Assembly: GCA_964658655.1 (NCBI GenBank)
Contig: CAZZZL010000017.1
Span: 8,663-72,662, forward strand
Length of the DNA stretch: 64,000 nucleotides
Direction: 5' to 3'
Origin: G963692885 sp964658655
Lineage (GTDB): Bacteria; Acidobacteriota; Terriglobia; Terriglobales; Acidobacteriaceae
A model generated the notes under the pieces. The model was given only the letters and a program-made list of their open reading frames with translations, did no database searches and was not told where the DNA came from. A program made the position numbers and the translations under genes. This document shows, piece by piece, positions 9,222-17,510 of this stretch (its first letter is position 1; every line of letters starts with the position of its first letter).

Positions 9222-9587
9222 ATGGTAGAGAAGAAGGCGTACCAAAACCGAATCGAGCTTCTGCAGGGCACATTGGACATGCTCGTCTTGAGAACACTCC
9301 AGTGGGGTCCTCAGCATGGGTACGGCATTGTGCAAGCGATATGCACTCTTTCCGCAGATGTCTTGCAGGTGGAGACTGGATCGCTTTACCCCGCGCTGCA
9401 CCGACTGGAGCGTCAAGGCTGGGTGGAGTCTGAGTGGAAGCAGACCCCGAGCAATCAGAGAGCCAAGTTCTACCGGATCACTGACGATGGCAAGGCCCAG
9501 TTGGCGTCAGATCTGAGCCGCTGGCAACGGCTCGCTGCAGCCATCGATGCCATTATGCAAGGCAGCCCTGAGGGCAAAGAGGTATGA
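9222..9587 (+). CDS. PadR-family transcriptional regulator
   Basis: A 121-residue winged-helix regulator. The ELLQGTLDMLVLRTLQWGPQHGYGI start, TGSLYPALHRLERQGWV recognition region and FYRITDDGKAQL wing are diagnostic of the PadR family in the form found beside acidobacterial permeases. Residues after 95 form the dimerisation helix. It most likely represses its own two-gene operon through the inverted repeat over its start. Its stop overlaps the ATG of the permease gene by four bases (ATGA), so the two proteins are co-translated. The inducing ligand is unknown. Confidence 0.92.
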   Translation: MVEKKAYQNRIELLQGTLDMLVLRTLQWGPQHGYGIVQAICTLSADVLQVETGSLYPALHRLERQGWVESEWKQTPSNQRAKFYRITDDGKAQLASDLSRWQRLAAAIDAIMQGSPEGKEV

Positions 9588-12169
9588 GGTTCCGGCCATG
9601 GATGCTCTCTCGTCGGAAAGCTGAACTCAATGAAGAGATCCGGACTCACATCGAGATGGCCGCGCAAGACCTCAAGGACCGCGGGAAGTCAGCCGAGGAA
9701 GCCTACGCCCAGGCCAGACGGGAATTTGGCAATATACCGATGGTCGCAGACGCGACAGTTTCCAAGTGGGAGTGGCTGTGGCTGGAGCATGCTGCGCGGG
9801 ACCTGAAGCTGGCGATCAAAAGGCTGTGGCGGTCCCCGGGGTACGCTCTGGCAGGCATCCTGACGGTTGCTCTGGGTCTTGGGGCGGTCACGTTCATGTT
9901 GGCGCTCGTTGATTCTGTGTTGCTACAACCTGTAGCACTTCCACATCCAGAGCAGTTGGTGACTCTTTCTGAATACGACCACCTGGGAGAGAAAGGGAGT
10001 TTGTCGCGTGACCAACTCGATCTCGTCGCCAAGGGCGTACCAACACTCTCGGGCCTGGCTGAATATACCGATGTTCCTCGGTCAGTCCATACCTCCACTG
10101 GGAACACCGTAGCCAGGGCTTATGAAACATCCCCCAACTTCTTCAGCCTCCTTGGAGTGAACGCCCGCCGCGGAAGGGTCTTCAAGATGACTGATGCGCG
10201 AGCGGACGTAGCAGTGATCAGCTATGCATTTTGGCGAGATAGTCTGCACGGGGATCCGGAGGCAATCGGACAGAGCCTAACAGTGTATGGGCGACTCGTC
10301 ACAGTCATCGGAGTGATGCCCGAAGGATTCCGTTTTCCCCCCGCTACTGAAGACGCACCGATCATTGCAATGCCGTTTGAAACATCCTCGAGTGCAGATG
10401 GAGCTAGTGCGATCGCGCGACTGCGAGATGGTGCAAGCATTCGAGAGGCAGAACAGGAAGTGCATGCCGTCTTTGCTCGTATGACGACTGAGCCGGGCTC
10501 GCGGGTGTCGCTACGATCTTATAGCTCTGCGATCATTGCCGACGAGCAACCCGCCCTCCTGGCCTTGTTGGGATCTGCCGTACTCTTCCTCTTGATCGCA
10601 TGTGCGAACATCGCGATCCTACAGATTGCAAGAGAAACATCGCGCTTGGCGGAGATGAAGCTTCGATCGGCTCTTGGGGCAAGTCGAAGATACCTGGTAC
10701 AGCAGATCATCATGGAGAGCCTGATGATGTCTCTCGCGGGTGCCGCTCTAGGGCTGCTTTTGGCTCTTGTGCTGATCCGATGGACTCGCGCAACCTATGG
10801 CACGCAGTATCCACGCTTCGACGAAGTGGCTCTGCATCCAGCCGCATTCCTAGGCTGCGCCATCTTTGCGGTCGGTACCGCACTTTTGGCTGCTCTTGCA
10901 CCGTCCATCCAGGTCTTGCGCGCGAACCTCGATTTATCAGGGACGGCATCCCGCACAGTTTCTGGACTGCGAGTTAGTGGAGCCCTTGTCATCACAGAGG
11001 TGGCTTTAACATGCACACTGCTGATCGCAACGGGACTGTTGTTACAGGCGTTCAGAACACTCGAATCGACGCCGATGGGGTTCGATCCTGAAGGGGTAAC
11101 CTCGGCCGTATTGCTGAGTTCAAATCCGAAGCTCAGCGAGCAGGAGGCGCGGTCGGAGACTCAGCGAATCCTAGACGGACTTACCGCAACGCCAGGAATC
11201 ACCGCCGCCGCGACTCAGACAGCCGTACCCTTTTCATCGTTCAACATCACCGTAGGTCCTTTACCGATCCACGTAATTTCGTCGGAAAATGCAGCAGCAG
11301 CATATATCAGTGTGGTGAGTCCACAGTACGGTCGTACGATGCGTACGCCCGTAGTACAGGGGCGGATCTTCGACGCGAAGGATCACAAAGGAACCGAAGC
11401 GGTGTGCTTAGTTAATCAGGCTTTTGTGCAGAAGTTCCTGGCAGGCCGTGCACAGGTGCTCAATCAAGTGGTCCTCTTTCCCAACAATTTTCCCAATATG
11501 CCTCTTACGATCGTCGGCGTAACTACGGACGAACTCGCAGGGCGCTCTTTTGCGGAGGTGCAACCCACAGTCTTTCTCAACTACGATCAATTTCCATCTG
11601 GGAGTGACATGGCTCCCATGATCTTCGGAGTAGCACCACAATTCACTGTCCGCTCAACACTAGCGGAGGTGGATGTCGAAGCGGCGCTTCGGAAGGTCAT
11701 CAAAAAGACAGCGCCCGACATGGCGATCATGAACGTCGAGCCAATGCAGGCGTCGGTGCAAGAGGCGCTCGTTGGTCGCCAACTCGCTCTACGTCTAGGG
11801 TCGGCTTTCGGGATCTCTGCTCTACTGTTGGCGGCCATCGGAATCTATGGCGTACTCGCCTATACCGTCGTCCAACGACAAAGGGAGATCGGCATCCGTA
11901 TGGCCTTGGGCTGCTCAAGGACTCGATCCATGTTGTCGGTGGTTTCCCAGTCAGCCGTTTTAGTTTTCGCAGGGTTAGCAATCGGATTGGTTACAGCAGC
12001 GGCAGCAGGACGTGTTCTACACTCAGCTTTCGTTGGAACGGAGGTATGGGATACGACGACGGTGCAGGCAGCGACAGGTCTCCTTCTGCTCGTTTGTGCA
12101 TTCGCCGCAGCACTGCCTGCTTGGCGAGCTTCGCGGGTCGACCCTGTGGAGGCACTGCGGTCCGCTTGA
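9584..12169 (+). CDS. ADOP-type ABC transporter permease (MacB/FtsX-like)
   Basis: An 861-residue membrane protein. The N terminus (about 1-70) is the soluble helical segment of ADOP proteins (LNEEIRTHIEMAAQDLKDRG, RREFGN), followed by two MacB-type periplasmic domains and FtsX permease units: a first membrane helix at about 90-115 (GILTVALGLGAVTFMLALVD), a permease block near 325-440 (ACANIAILQIARETSRLAEMKLRSALGASR) and a second near 745-861 (YGVLAYTVVQRQREIGIRMALG). ADOP permeases are expanded in Acidobacteria and usually lack a dedicated ATPase gene, as here; transport substrate and partner are unknown. It is coupled to padR. As part of the accessory region it may be cargo of the mobile element. 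The protein appears full length with no frameshift. Confidence 0.9.
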   Translation: MRFRPWMLSRRKAELNEEIRTHIEMAAQDLKDRGKSAEEAYAQARREFGNIPMVADATVSKWEWLWLEHAARDLKLAIKRLWRSPGYALAGILTVALGLGAVTFMLALVDSVLLQPVALPHPEQLVTLSEYDHLGEKGSLSRDQLDLVAKGVPTLSGLAEYTDVPRSVHTSTGNTVARAYETSPNFFSLLGVNARRGRVFKMTDARADVAVISYAFWRDSLHGDPEAIGQSLTVYGRLVTVIGVMPEGFRFPPATEDAPIIAMPFETSSSADGASAIARLRDGASIREAEQEVHAVFARMTTEPGSRVSLRSYSSAIIADEQPALLALLGSAVLFLLIACANIAILQIARETSRLAEMKLRSALGASRRYLVQQIIMESLMMSLAGAALGLLLALVLIRWTRATYGTQYPRFDEVALHPAAFLGCAIFAVGTALLAALAPSIQVLRANLDLSGTASRTVSGLRVSGALVITEVALTCTLLIATGLLLQAFRTLESTPMGFDPEGVTSAVLLSSNPKLSEQEARSETQRILDGLTATPGITAAATQTAVPFSSFNITVGPLPIHVISSENAAAAYISVVSPQYGRTMRTPVVQGRIFDAKDHKGTEAVCLVNQAFVQKFLAGRAQVLNQVVLFPNNFPNMPLTIVGVTTDELAGRSFAEVQPTVFLNYDQFPSGSDMAPMIFGVAPQFTVRSTLAEVDVEAALRKVIKKTAPDMAIMNVEPMQASVQEALVGRQLALRLGSAFGISALLLAAIGIYGVLAYTVVQRQREIGIRMALGCSRTRSMLSVVSQSAVLVFAGLAIGLVTAAAAGRVLHSAFVGTEVWDTTTVQAATGLLLLVCAFAAALPAWRASRVDPVEALRSA

Positions 12170-12232
12170 TAGGTACCGCGCTTGAAGAGCGGAGGAAGAA
12201 TATCTACGCAAACCTAGCACTGAAAAGGCTAG

Positions 12233-12493
12233 TTCTCCGCAGTGAATGTCCTAGTGCTTGCAATCTTCGCGGATCCACATGGCTTCAGCTTTCTCAAGCT
12301 TGATCCAGCACGGACTGCGGCAATCGTGGCAGATGATTAGAAGACAACGTCTGCTCAGATCGAAGCATTCCAAGCAGCCATTCCACAGGCGCAGGTCGTT
12401 CGCATCCCGAACGCGGACCATTTTCTCTTTAACTCTAGTGAGCAACAAGTCTATGGAGACAGTGCTGACTTTTTAGCGAAGCTGTCTGAATGA
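12233..12493 (+). pseudogene. Alpha/beta-hydrolase C-terminal remnant
   Basis: The frame reads VLAIFADPHGF, then after an in-frame TAG (12338-12340) AQIEAFQAAIPQAQVVRI, then PNADHFLFNS and a final FLAKLSE. This is the C-terminal end of an alpha/beta hydrolase with its catalytic histidine in NADHF. The nucleophile half is absent upstream, where the permease gene ends at 12169. It is a gene relic left by rearrangement beside the following insertion sequence. Confidence 0.6.
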
Positions 12494-12550
12494 CAGCTCT
12501 GGATGCTGGGTTCATCACCGCGCAGCATTGTTCGACGACGGTTGATGTTG

Positions 12551-13646
12551 CTGCAAAGTTGAATTGTCGTTTGGTGTGCAAAGCGTAATCGTCATTTAAG
12601 ATCCTTCACAGCCGGGCGGTGGTAATGTGCGAAGTCGCGGTTTCTGGCGATTTCCAAGGCCCGTGGAAAGGGTGGGAGGCAGGACAGTCGCCAAAGCGTT
12701 CGTTGAATCGCTCGACGAAAGTCGGGAGCCATGCATTTCCAGCTTCGATGCTGCTGATCTGAGCGAGTCGCAGTTCCTTAACCAAGCGGTCCTGCAACGG
12801 ACGGTTGGCTCGTTCCACGCCACCCTTTGCCTGGCTGGAGTTGGCGCACAGGATCTCGATGTTTAGCTCTGCGCGTGCACGACCGAACTGTGTCATGCCT
12901 TGCCCGCCCTTCGCATCGCGGTTTATGCGGAACACCGAGTGCTTATCGGAGTAGAAGGCGACTGGACAGCCATGCGTGGCCAGATAGCTATGCAGTGCTT
13001 CGAAGTAGCTGGTCGTGCTTTCGCTAAGCACGAACCGCAGTTGCATAAGCTTGCTGGTCGCGTCGTCGATGAAGACCAGTGTCGTGCAGGGCTCGCCACG
13101 ATCTTCGAACCAACGGTGTTCACTACCGTCGATCTGTATCAGTTCGCCGTAGCTCTCACGCCTCAGTCGCGGTTGGTGAAAGACTCGTCGCTGCCGGCGG
13201 GACAGCCACAGGCCGGCTTCGGTCATCTACTTGCGCAGTGTCTCACGCGAGACTTCGATACCGTGCCGTTCGAGAAGTGCCTCGGCAGCTATCGTCGGTC
13301 CGAAGTCACGGTAGTTCTGCCGGACCAACTCCAAGACATAGTCTTGAATGCCAGAGTTAGTTCGGTTCGTTGCGGGTCGGCCTCGCGCCTTGTGGATAAG
13401 CGCTGCGCCGCCACCTTCTCGGTATCTTGCAACCAACCGTTGTGCCTGACGCAGGCTCAATCCTAAAACTGCCGCAGCCGCCTCGGTCGTTCGACGGCCA
13501 GAAATTACCTCGGTCAAAACCTCGATCCGCTGCAAGTCTCGCTTGCTCATCTGTACCCAGCTCAATCCGTCGCCTCCGATCCCGCAAACTAGGGACGTGC
13601 AGGCGACATTTTGGCTTTGCACAGCTACGACATTATTGCTTTGCTC
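12551..13646 (-). mobile_element. Truncated ISNCY-like insertion sequence
   Basis: The left end has GCAAAG at 12553 and again at 12578, each followed by AATTGTCG or AATCGTC. The right end, read on the other strand, has GCAAAG from 13644 and from 13620, each followed by AATGTCG. These matching double motifs in inverted orientation mark the two ends of an insertion sequence about 1.1 kb long. That is shorter than intact elements of this type, fitting the missing transposase C terminus. Exact terminal bases and a target duplication could not be fixed by eye. Confidence 0.65.
12606..13550 (-). pseudogene. ISNCY-type transposase, amber mutation and lost C terminus
   Basis: From MSKRDLQRIEVLTEVISGRR at 13550 the protein shows a helix-turn-helix (TTEAAAAVLGLSLRQAQRLVARY) and a DDE integrase core: Asp in QIDGSEHRWFEDRG, Asp in VFIDDATSKL, and Glu in GGVERANRPLQDRL. 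A TAG at 13227-13229 interrupts it between RETLRK and MTEAGLW, where relatives have tryptophan (TGG to TAG), in the same frame on both sides. After ERFNERFGDCPA the sequence departs from the family, so the last third is missing. No active transposase should be made. Orientation is opposite to the hydrolase remnant to its left. Confidence 0.82.
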
Positions 13647-13872
13647 TTACAAGCTGACTGTACAGAAGACTCGTTATCAGGCATAAACCTCTCAAAAAAG
13701 ATGTGAGAGGAAAGCGGGTAGATTCCAGAGTCAAGCTCGGTGTAGGAGAGCGCGGGGGCCTAAGCAGGAATGATCTGAGGGTCTTAATCAGCTGAATTCT
13801 TATTTAGATCGTGAATGCGGTCTTGACCCACAGAAGGCTCTCGGACAGATGGCGATCTGCTGACCCGATTGG

Positions 13873-16800
13873 CTAAAACTCGATGGCATATCCCTCGAAT
13901 TCGATGGATGGATCGTCGATCTCCGGCAGGGGGATTTCCGTTTCAACCGAACCGGCAAACTTCCTCTGCATGGCAAGCTCAGGTGCGGCGGCCTGGTAGC
14001 CGTCCGATGTGTACACGATTAGCTCGTGGAGTTTGGACGGAAGCCGTGAAAACGCTTCACGCCGGGAAGTGATTTGCTCAGCCTCGCCGCTCAGGATGAC
14101 ACGGTCGACAGACAGACTTTTGGTCGATTCGATGGCATACCCGTACTCGACGTGCTGTGCCTGTTCGGAAGTGAGATGCAGGGTCGCTCCCGAATCGACT
14201 TTGACGGAGAGGCCACCATCGTCGCGGATGTGGTCGATGGTCGCGAGATTGCCGACACGGATACCTTGACCCCAATCGGAGCGGGTGAACTGGATGCGCT
14301 CGCCCTTGGAGAACTCGCGTTCCTGGGGCGTATAAATGGCAGCCTTAAGACGCATTTGCCACTCGGTTGCAGGGTTGTAAACGCGGGGGCTGGCATCCGC
14401 TCCGGTTACAGTGATGAGATTCTTTTCGGCGTCTACACCGCTCACGGTTCCGTAGGTGTTCGGGGGGATGCCCAGCTCATCGCTGCCTTTGCTGCCGTAG
14501 CGGATCACATTGCCAACTTCATAGTTCGCGGCAATCTTGCAATCTTTATCTGAAAGCAGTTTGTCTGTGAGTACGTTCGCGTTGAAGGTTTTGTCCAACC
14601 GCCCCTGCTCGTGAAGATCCGCACGAATGAGCCGTGTCAGCTCATCACGCTCCGCCTTATCAGGAGCGAAGATGACGGCGCGGTCTTCTTTCGAAACGTA
14701 ATCCCGAACCACGGCAGCTACGCGGTGTTCCGGATCGTTGTAAACGTGAATACGATCGGCATTCCGCAGGAGCGTGGTCGCCGATTGTGGATTGTCGCGC
14801 CGGAAGCTATACCCCGCCTCCCGGAAACCGCTGAGATCGAGGGCCGTGGTCTTCGAAACATCGGTCGCCAGCAGCTCGCCCAAGGTAGCGGCGTTGTTGG
14901 TGTAAATGCAGGCGTCGTGGGCCGCGCGGGAGATGGCGACATAGGCCAGTCGGTCATTGATAAGGGAGCGACTGGAGTCGGTGTCGATATTGGCGATCAC
15001 GCGGTCAGCTGTAAGTCCCTGCGAGCTGTGGGACGTAACCGCGTAGCCGTGGTCGAGCTGCCGGAACTCAGTCGGGTCGAAGGTGACTACGCGCTCGGCT
15101 CGACCGTCTATGCGGACGGTGATGGAGCGCTCGTTAAGTTCGGTGATAGTGCCGAGATCGCGATTGACGATGCCGAGATCGCGGTGTCCGACGCTGAACT
15201 GGATGCGCTCGCCTAAGCTGAAATCCCGGCTGCGCTCTTCAAAGACGTTCACGCCATAGAGCCGCTTCGGATCGTAGGAGACTTGCTCGCCGTCCTGCTT
15301 CTGGACGGTAAGGGTGTTTGTTCGTACATCCACACCAATTACCCGTGCTTCGGAATTCCGCTCGAAGCCGAAAGCATTGCTGCCAGACTCGTAACGGATC
15401 ACATCGCCGGGATTGTAGAGCGCTGCCCAGGTGCGGCCTGCGCCAGTGAGATCGGAACGATGCGCGAGCGTCTGGAACGCGCAGCCACCCAGAGAAAGCT
15501 GGCCAGAGCTTTGCAGCTCGGCGCGAATCGCTTCGTTTATCTGCTGACGGCTCCGGTTGTCTGGGGAGATAACGAGAGTGTTTTCTGGTTGGGCGGCATA
15601 ATCTCTGGCGATCGCCGCGACACGATCCACGCCACCCTTTACCTCGGTGACGCGGCCCTGCTGGGCCAGCAATTCGACGCCCTTCTTTGTCTCTCCGATG
15701 GCAAAGTGCTGGACGGCTTTCAGCAATTCCGCGTCCTTCTGGCGCATGATCTGATCTAGTTGCGAAGTCTGCATCCCGGCCTGCTGCATCTGCTCGAAGG
15801 GCTTGCCGGCCTCGACGCCCTGATGCTGACGAATGTCTCCGACTACTAGAACCCGGTCTCCCGCCGACAGCTTTTGAAGAAAGTCCCGCATTTGTTTGGA
15901 AGAAGCGAGCGAGGATTCGTCCAGCATGTAAAGGCTCCGCTGAGCCAACCTACCCTCTACCTTGCGGGAGAGAAAGCTTTGTAGGGTGTTTGCCTCGATC
16001 CCGGCCTCGCGAAGCTGGCCTGCAGCGCGGGACGTGGGTGCAAAACCCACAACCTTGTAACCCTTAGCCTCCGCTCCTTCGCGGATAGTTTGAAGGCTCG
16101 CGGTCTTCCCAGAACCGGCCAGCCCCTGAAGTCCGTGAACGCGATCCGTCGAGGTCAGAACCTCATGAACAACGCGGCGCTGGGCGTCATTTAGAAAACT
16201 CCGGCTATCCGCGTGGGCAAAGGCTTCGCGCTCGGTCATCATGGGTGCAAGTGCGTGTCTGCCGTCCCACACCTGCTGGATATTGGCACGCTCGGCGGCA
16301 AGCGTTTCGGGCGTCGTATACCGCTGCGCAGAGTCATAGGTCCGCTCGGCCGCGGTTTGAAATTGGCCCTGCTCACGGCGTGCCAAGAATTCGCCCCGGA
16401 CCTCGGAAAAGGTGGCCTCGCCCATGCTGCGCCGGAGTGCGGCGGTCATGATCGCGCGCTCGTCAGCAACAGCCTCGCGTTCGAAAAGATGGTTTCGAGC
16501 GAAGGTCATCGCCTCCTGTGCGCGGACGGATGACTGCTGCTGTACACCCTGCTCGATGGATCGCTGCCGGGCCTCTGCCACGACCCGGCTGGCCTGGTTG
16601 CCGAACTCGGTGGCGACCTCCCGATGTGCCTGCAGCACCTGCTCTTTGGTGAGGTTATGTTTCTTTTCGCGGGTGGCGTGCGCAGCGATCTCTGCGGCTT
16701 CGGGTCCTTCAAACCCGTTCAGCTCCATATGTTGCCTGATCTTCTCGGAACGTGGGCTGGACGCATCCAGGTACTCCTGCGAGAAGCCTTTTACTTCCGG

Positions 16801-17505
16801 GGCGCCAGAACGCCCACGCTCCAGCTCATAGCCGAATTGGCGGAGCTTGTATGTCAAGTGCGATTGATACACCGCCGTCGCGTAGCTCTGGCTCTCAAAT
16901 AACGCCCGCTCCTGCAGGGCACGGGTAGAGCCGTCCTCCCGTGCAGTGACGTTGAAGATAACGGCATGGGTGTGGAGTTGGGGAGCGGCGTAGCCCTCCA
17001 CCGGGCGGGCGGTGTCGTGTTCGAACTTGGCCGCGAGCAACCGTCCGGTCTGTTCAGCGGGGTTGTTGCCGCCGATGCGTGCCTGCGTGTACCGCTCCAG
17101 CTCGGAGAGTGCGGCGGTCACCGCCTCCCGGTGAGCTAGGCGCACGCGCTCATCGCCGCCTACGAGGGCGGTCAGGGACACGGATTTGGGCGCGGAAAAG
17201 GTAGCGTCCCAACCAGCACGGTGGGCGACTGTCTTTGTGATGGAACCATCCGCGTTGGTCTGTTCACTGGCGATGCGATGCTTGACCATCTGCTCGCCCG
17301 TCTGCGGGTTCCGACCGTTCGCAAGGGCCATGAAATCGGCTTCGCTGACAAATCCCGAGACGCCAAGCCTATCGGCTAACTCTCCCTGCCACTCGCCCAG
17401 CAGGGCGTCGTCTTTCGCGTAGTAGCTCTGTGTCCCGGACGTGAAATCCTTAGTGTGATAAGTGCCTGCCTGCGAAGCATTGAGGGCCTTAGAAATCGTC
17501 AGCAT
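13873..17505 (-). CDS. MobF-family conjugative relaxase-helicase
   Basis: A 1210-residue TrwC/TraI-type relaxase that nicks oriT and unwinds the transferred strand. Residues 1-300 form the relaxase domain: candidate catalytic tyrosines at 16 and 28-29 (QSYYAKDD), the conserved SAPKSVSL, and histidines of the metal site at 163, 178 and 180 (FEHDTARP, QLHTHAVIFN). A RecD-like helicase follows with Walker A GLAGSGKT near residue 462, and a C-terminal helicase motif (YAVTSHSSQGLTADRV, YVAISRA). Unusually, the region from RVAAIARDY (about 625) through the SH3-like and UvrD-C2-like part recurs as a second, diverged copy from RVAAVVRDY (about 925) to about 1195. It is the last gene of the mobilisation run and starts 5 bp after the coupling-protein stop. 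A weak hairpin lies at 13688-13710 beyond its end. Confidence 0.93.
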   Translation of the reverse strand: MLTISKALNASQAGTYHTKDFTSGTQSYYAKDDALLGEWQGELADRLGVSGFVSEADFMALANGRNPQTGEQMVKHRIASEQTNADGSITKTVAHRAGWDATFSAPKSVSLTALVGGDERVRLAHREAVTAALSELERYTQARIGGNNPAEQTGRLLAAKFEHDTARPVEGYAAPQLHTHAVIFNVTAREDGSTRALQERALFESQSYATAVYQSHLTYKLRQFGYELERGRSGAPEVKGFSQEYLDASSPRSEKIRQHMELNGFEGPEAAEIAAHATREKKHNLTKEQVLQAHREVATEFGNQASRVVAEARQRSIEQGVQQQSSVRAQEAMTFARNHLFEREAVADERAIMTAALRRSMGEATFSEVRGEFLARREQGQFQTAAERTYDSAQRYTTPETLAAERANIQQVWDGRHALAPMMTEREAFAHADSRSFLNDAQRRVVHEVLTSTDRVHGLQGLAGSGKTASLQTIREGAEAKGYKVVGFAPTSRAAGQLREAGIEANTLQSFLSRKVEGRLAQRSLYMLDESSLASSKQMRDFLQKLSAGDRVLVVGDIRQHQGVEAGKPFEQMQQAGMQTSQLDQIMRQKDAELLKAVQHFAIGETKKGVELLAQQGRVTEVKGGVDRVAAIARDYAAQPENTLVISPDNRSRQQINEAIRAELQSSGQLSLGGCAFQTLAHRSDLTGAGRTWAALYNPGDVIRYESGSNAFGFERNSEARVIGVDVRTNTLTVQKQDGEQVSYDPKRLYGVNVFEERSRDFSLGERIQFSVGHRDLGIVNRDLGTITELNERSITVRIDGRAERVVTFDPTEFRQLDHGYAVTSHSSQGLTADRVIANIDTDSSRSLINDRLAYVAISRAAHDACIYTNNAATLGELLATDVSKTTALDLSGFREAGYSFRRDNPQSATTLLRNADRIHVYNDPEHRVAAVVRDYVSKEDRAVIFAPDKAERDELTRLIRADLHEQGRLDKTFNANVLTDKLLSDKDCKIAANYEVGNVIRYGSKGSDELGIPPNTYGTVSGVDAEKNLITVTGADASPRVYNPATEWQMRLKAAIYTPQEREFSKGERIQFTRSDWGQGIRVGNLATIDHIRDDGGLSVKVDSGATLHLTSEQAQHVEYGYAIESTKSLSVDRVILSGEAEQITSRREAFSRLPSKLHELIVYTSDGYQAAAPELAMQRKFAGSVETEIPLPEIDDPSIEFEGYAIEF

Positions 17506-17510
17506 CGGGG

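Noticed and set aside
12900..13466. Plus-strand open frame of 188 codons across the insertion sequence
   Set aside because: It lies antisense to a recognisable transposase and shows no domain.
13688..13710. Hairpin CCTCTCA/TGAGAGG after the relaxase gene
   Set aside because: A 7-bp stem without a T-run on the minus strand is too weak to call a terminator.
1..13872. Second copy of the tRNA 3' end (left attachment site)
   Set aside because: I scanned by eye for the T-arm and anticodon-stem sequence and found no copy, so no left boundary is annotated; an imperfect copy could have been missed.
14611..15216. Plus-strand open frame of 201 codons opposite the relaxase
   Set aside because: It is the complement of a well-supported MobF relaxase with no start signal or motif.
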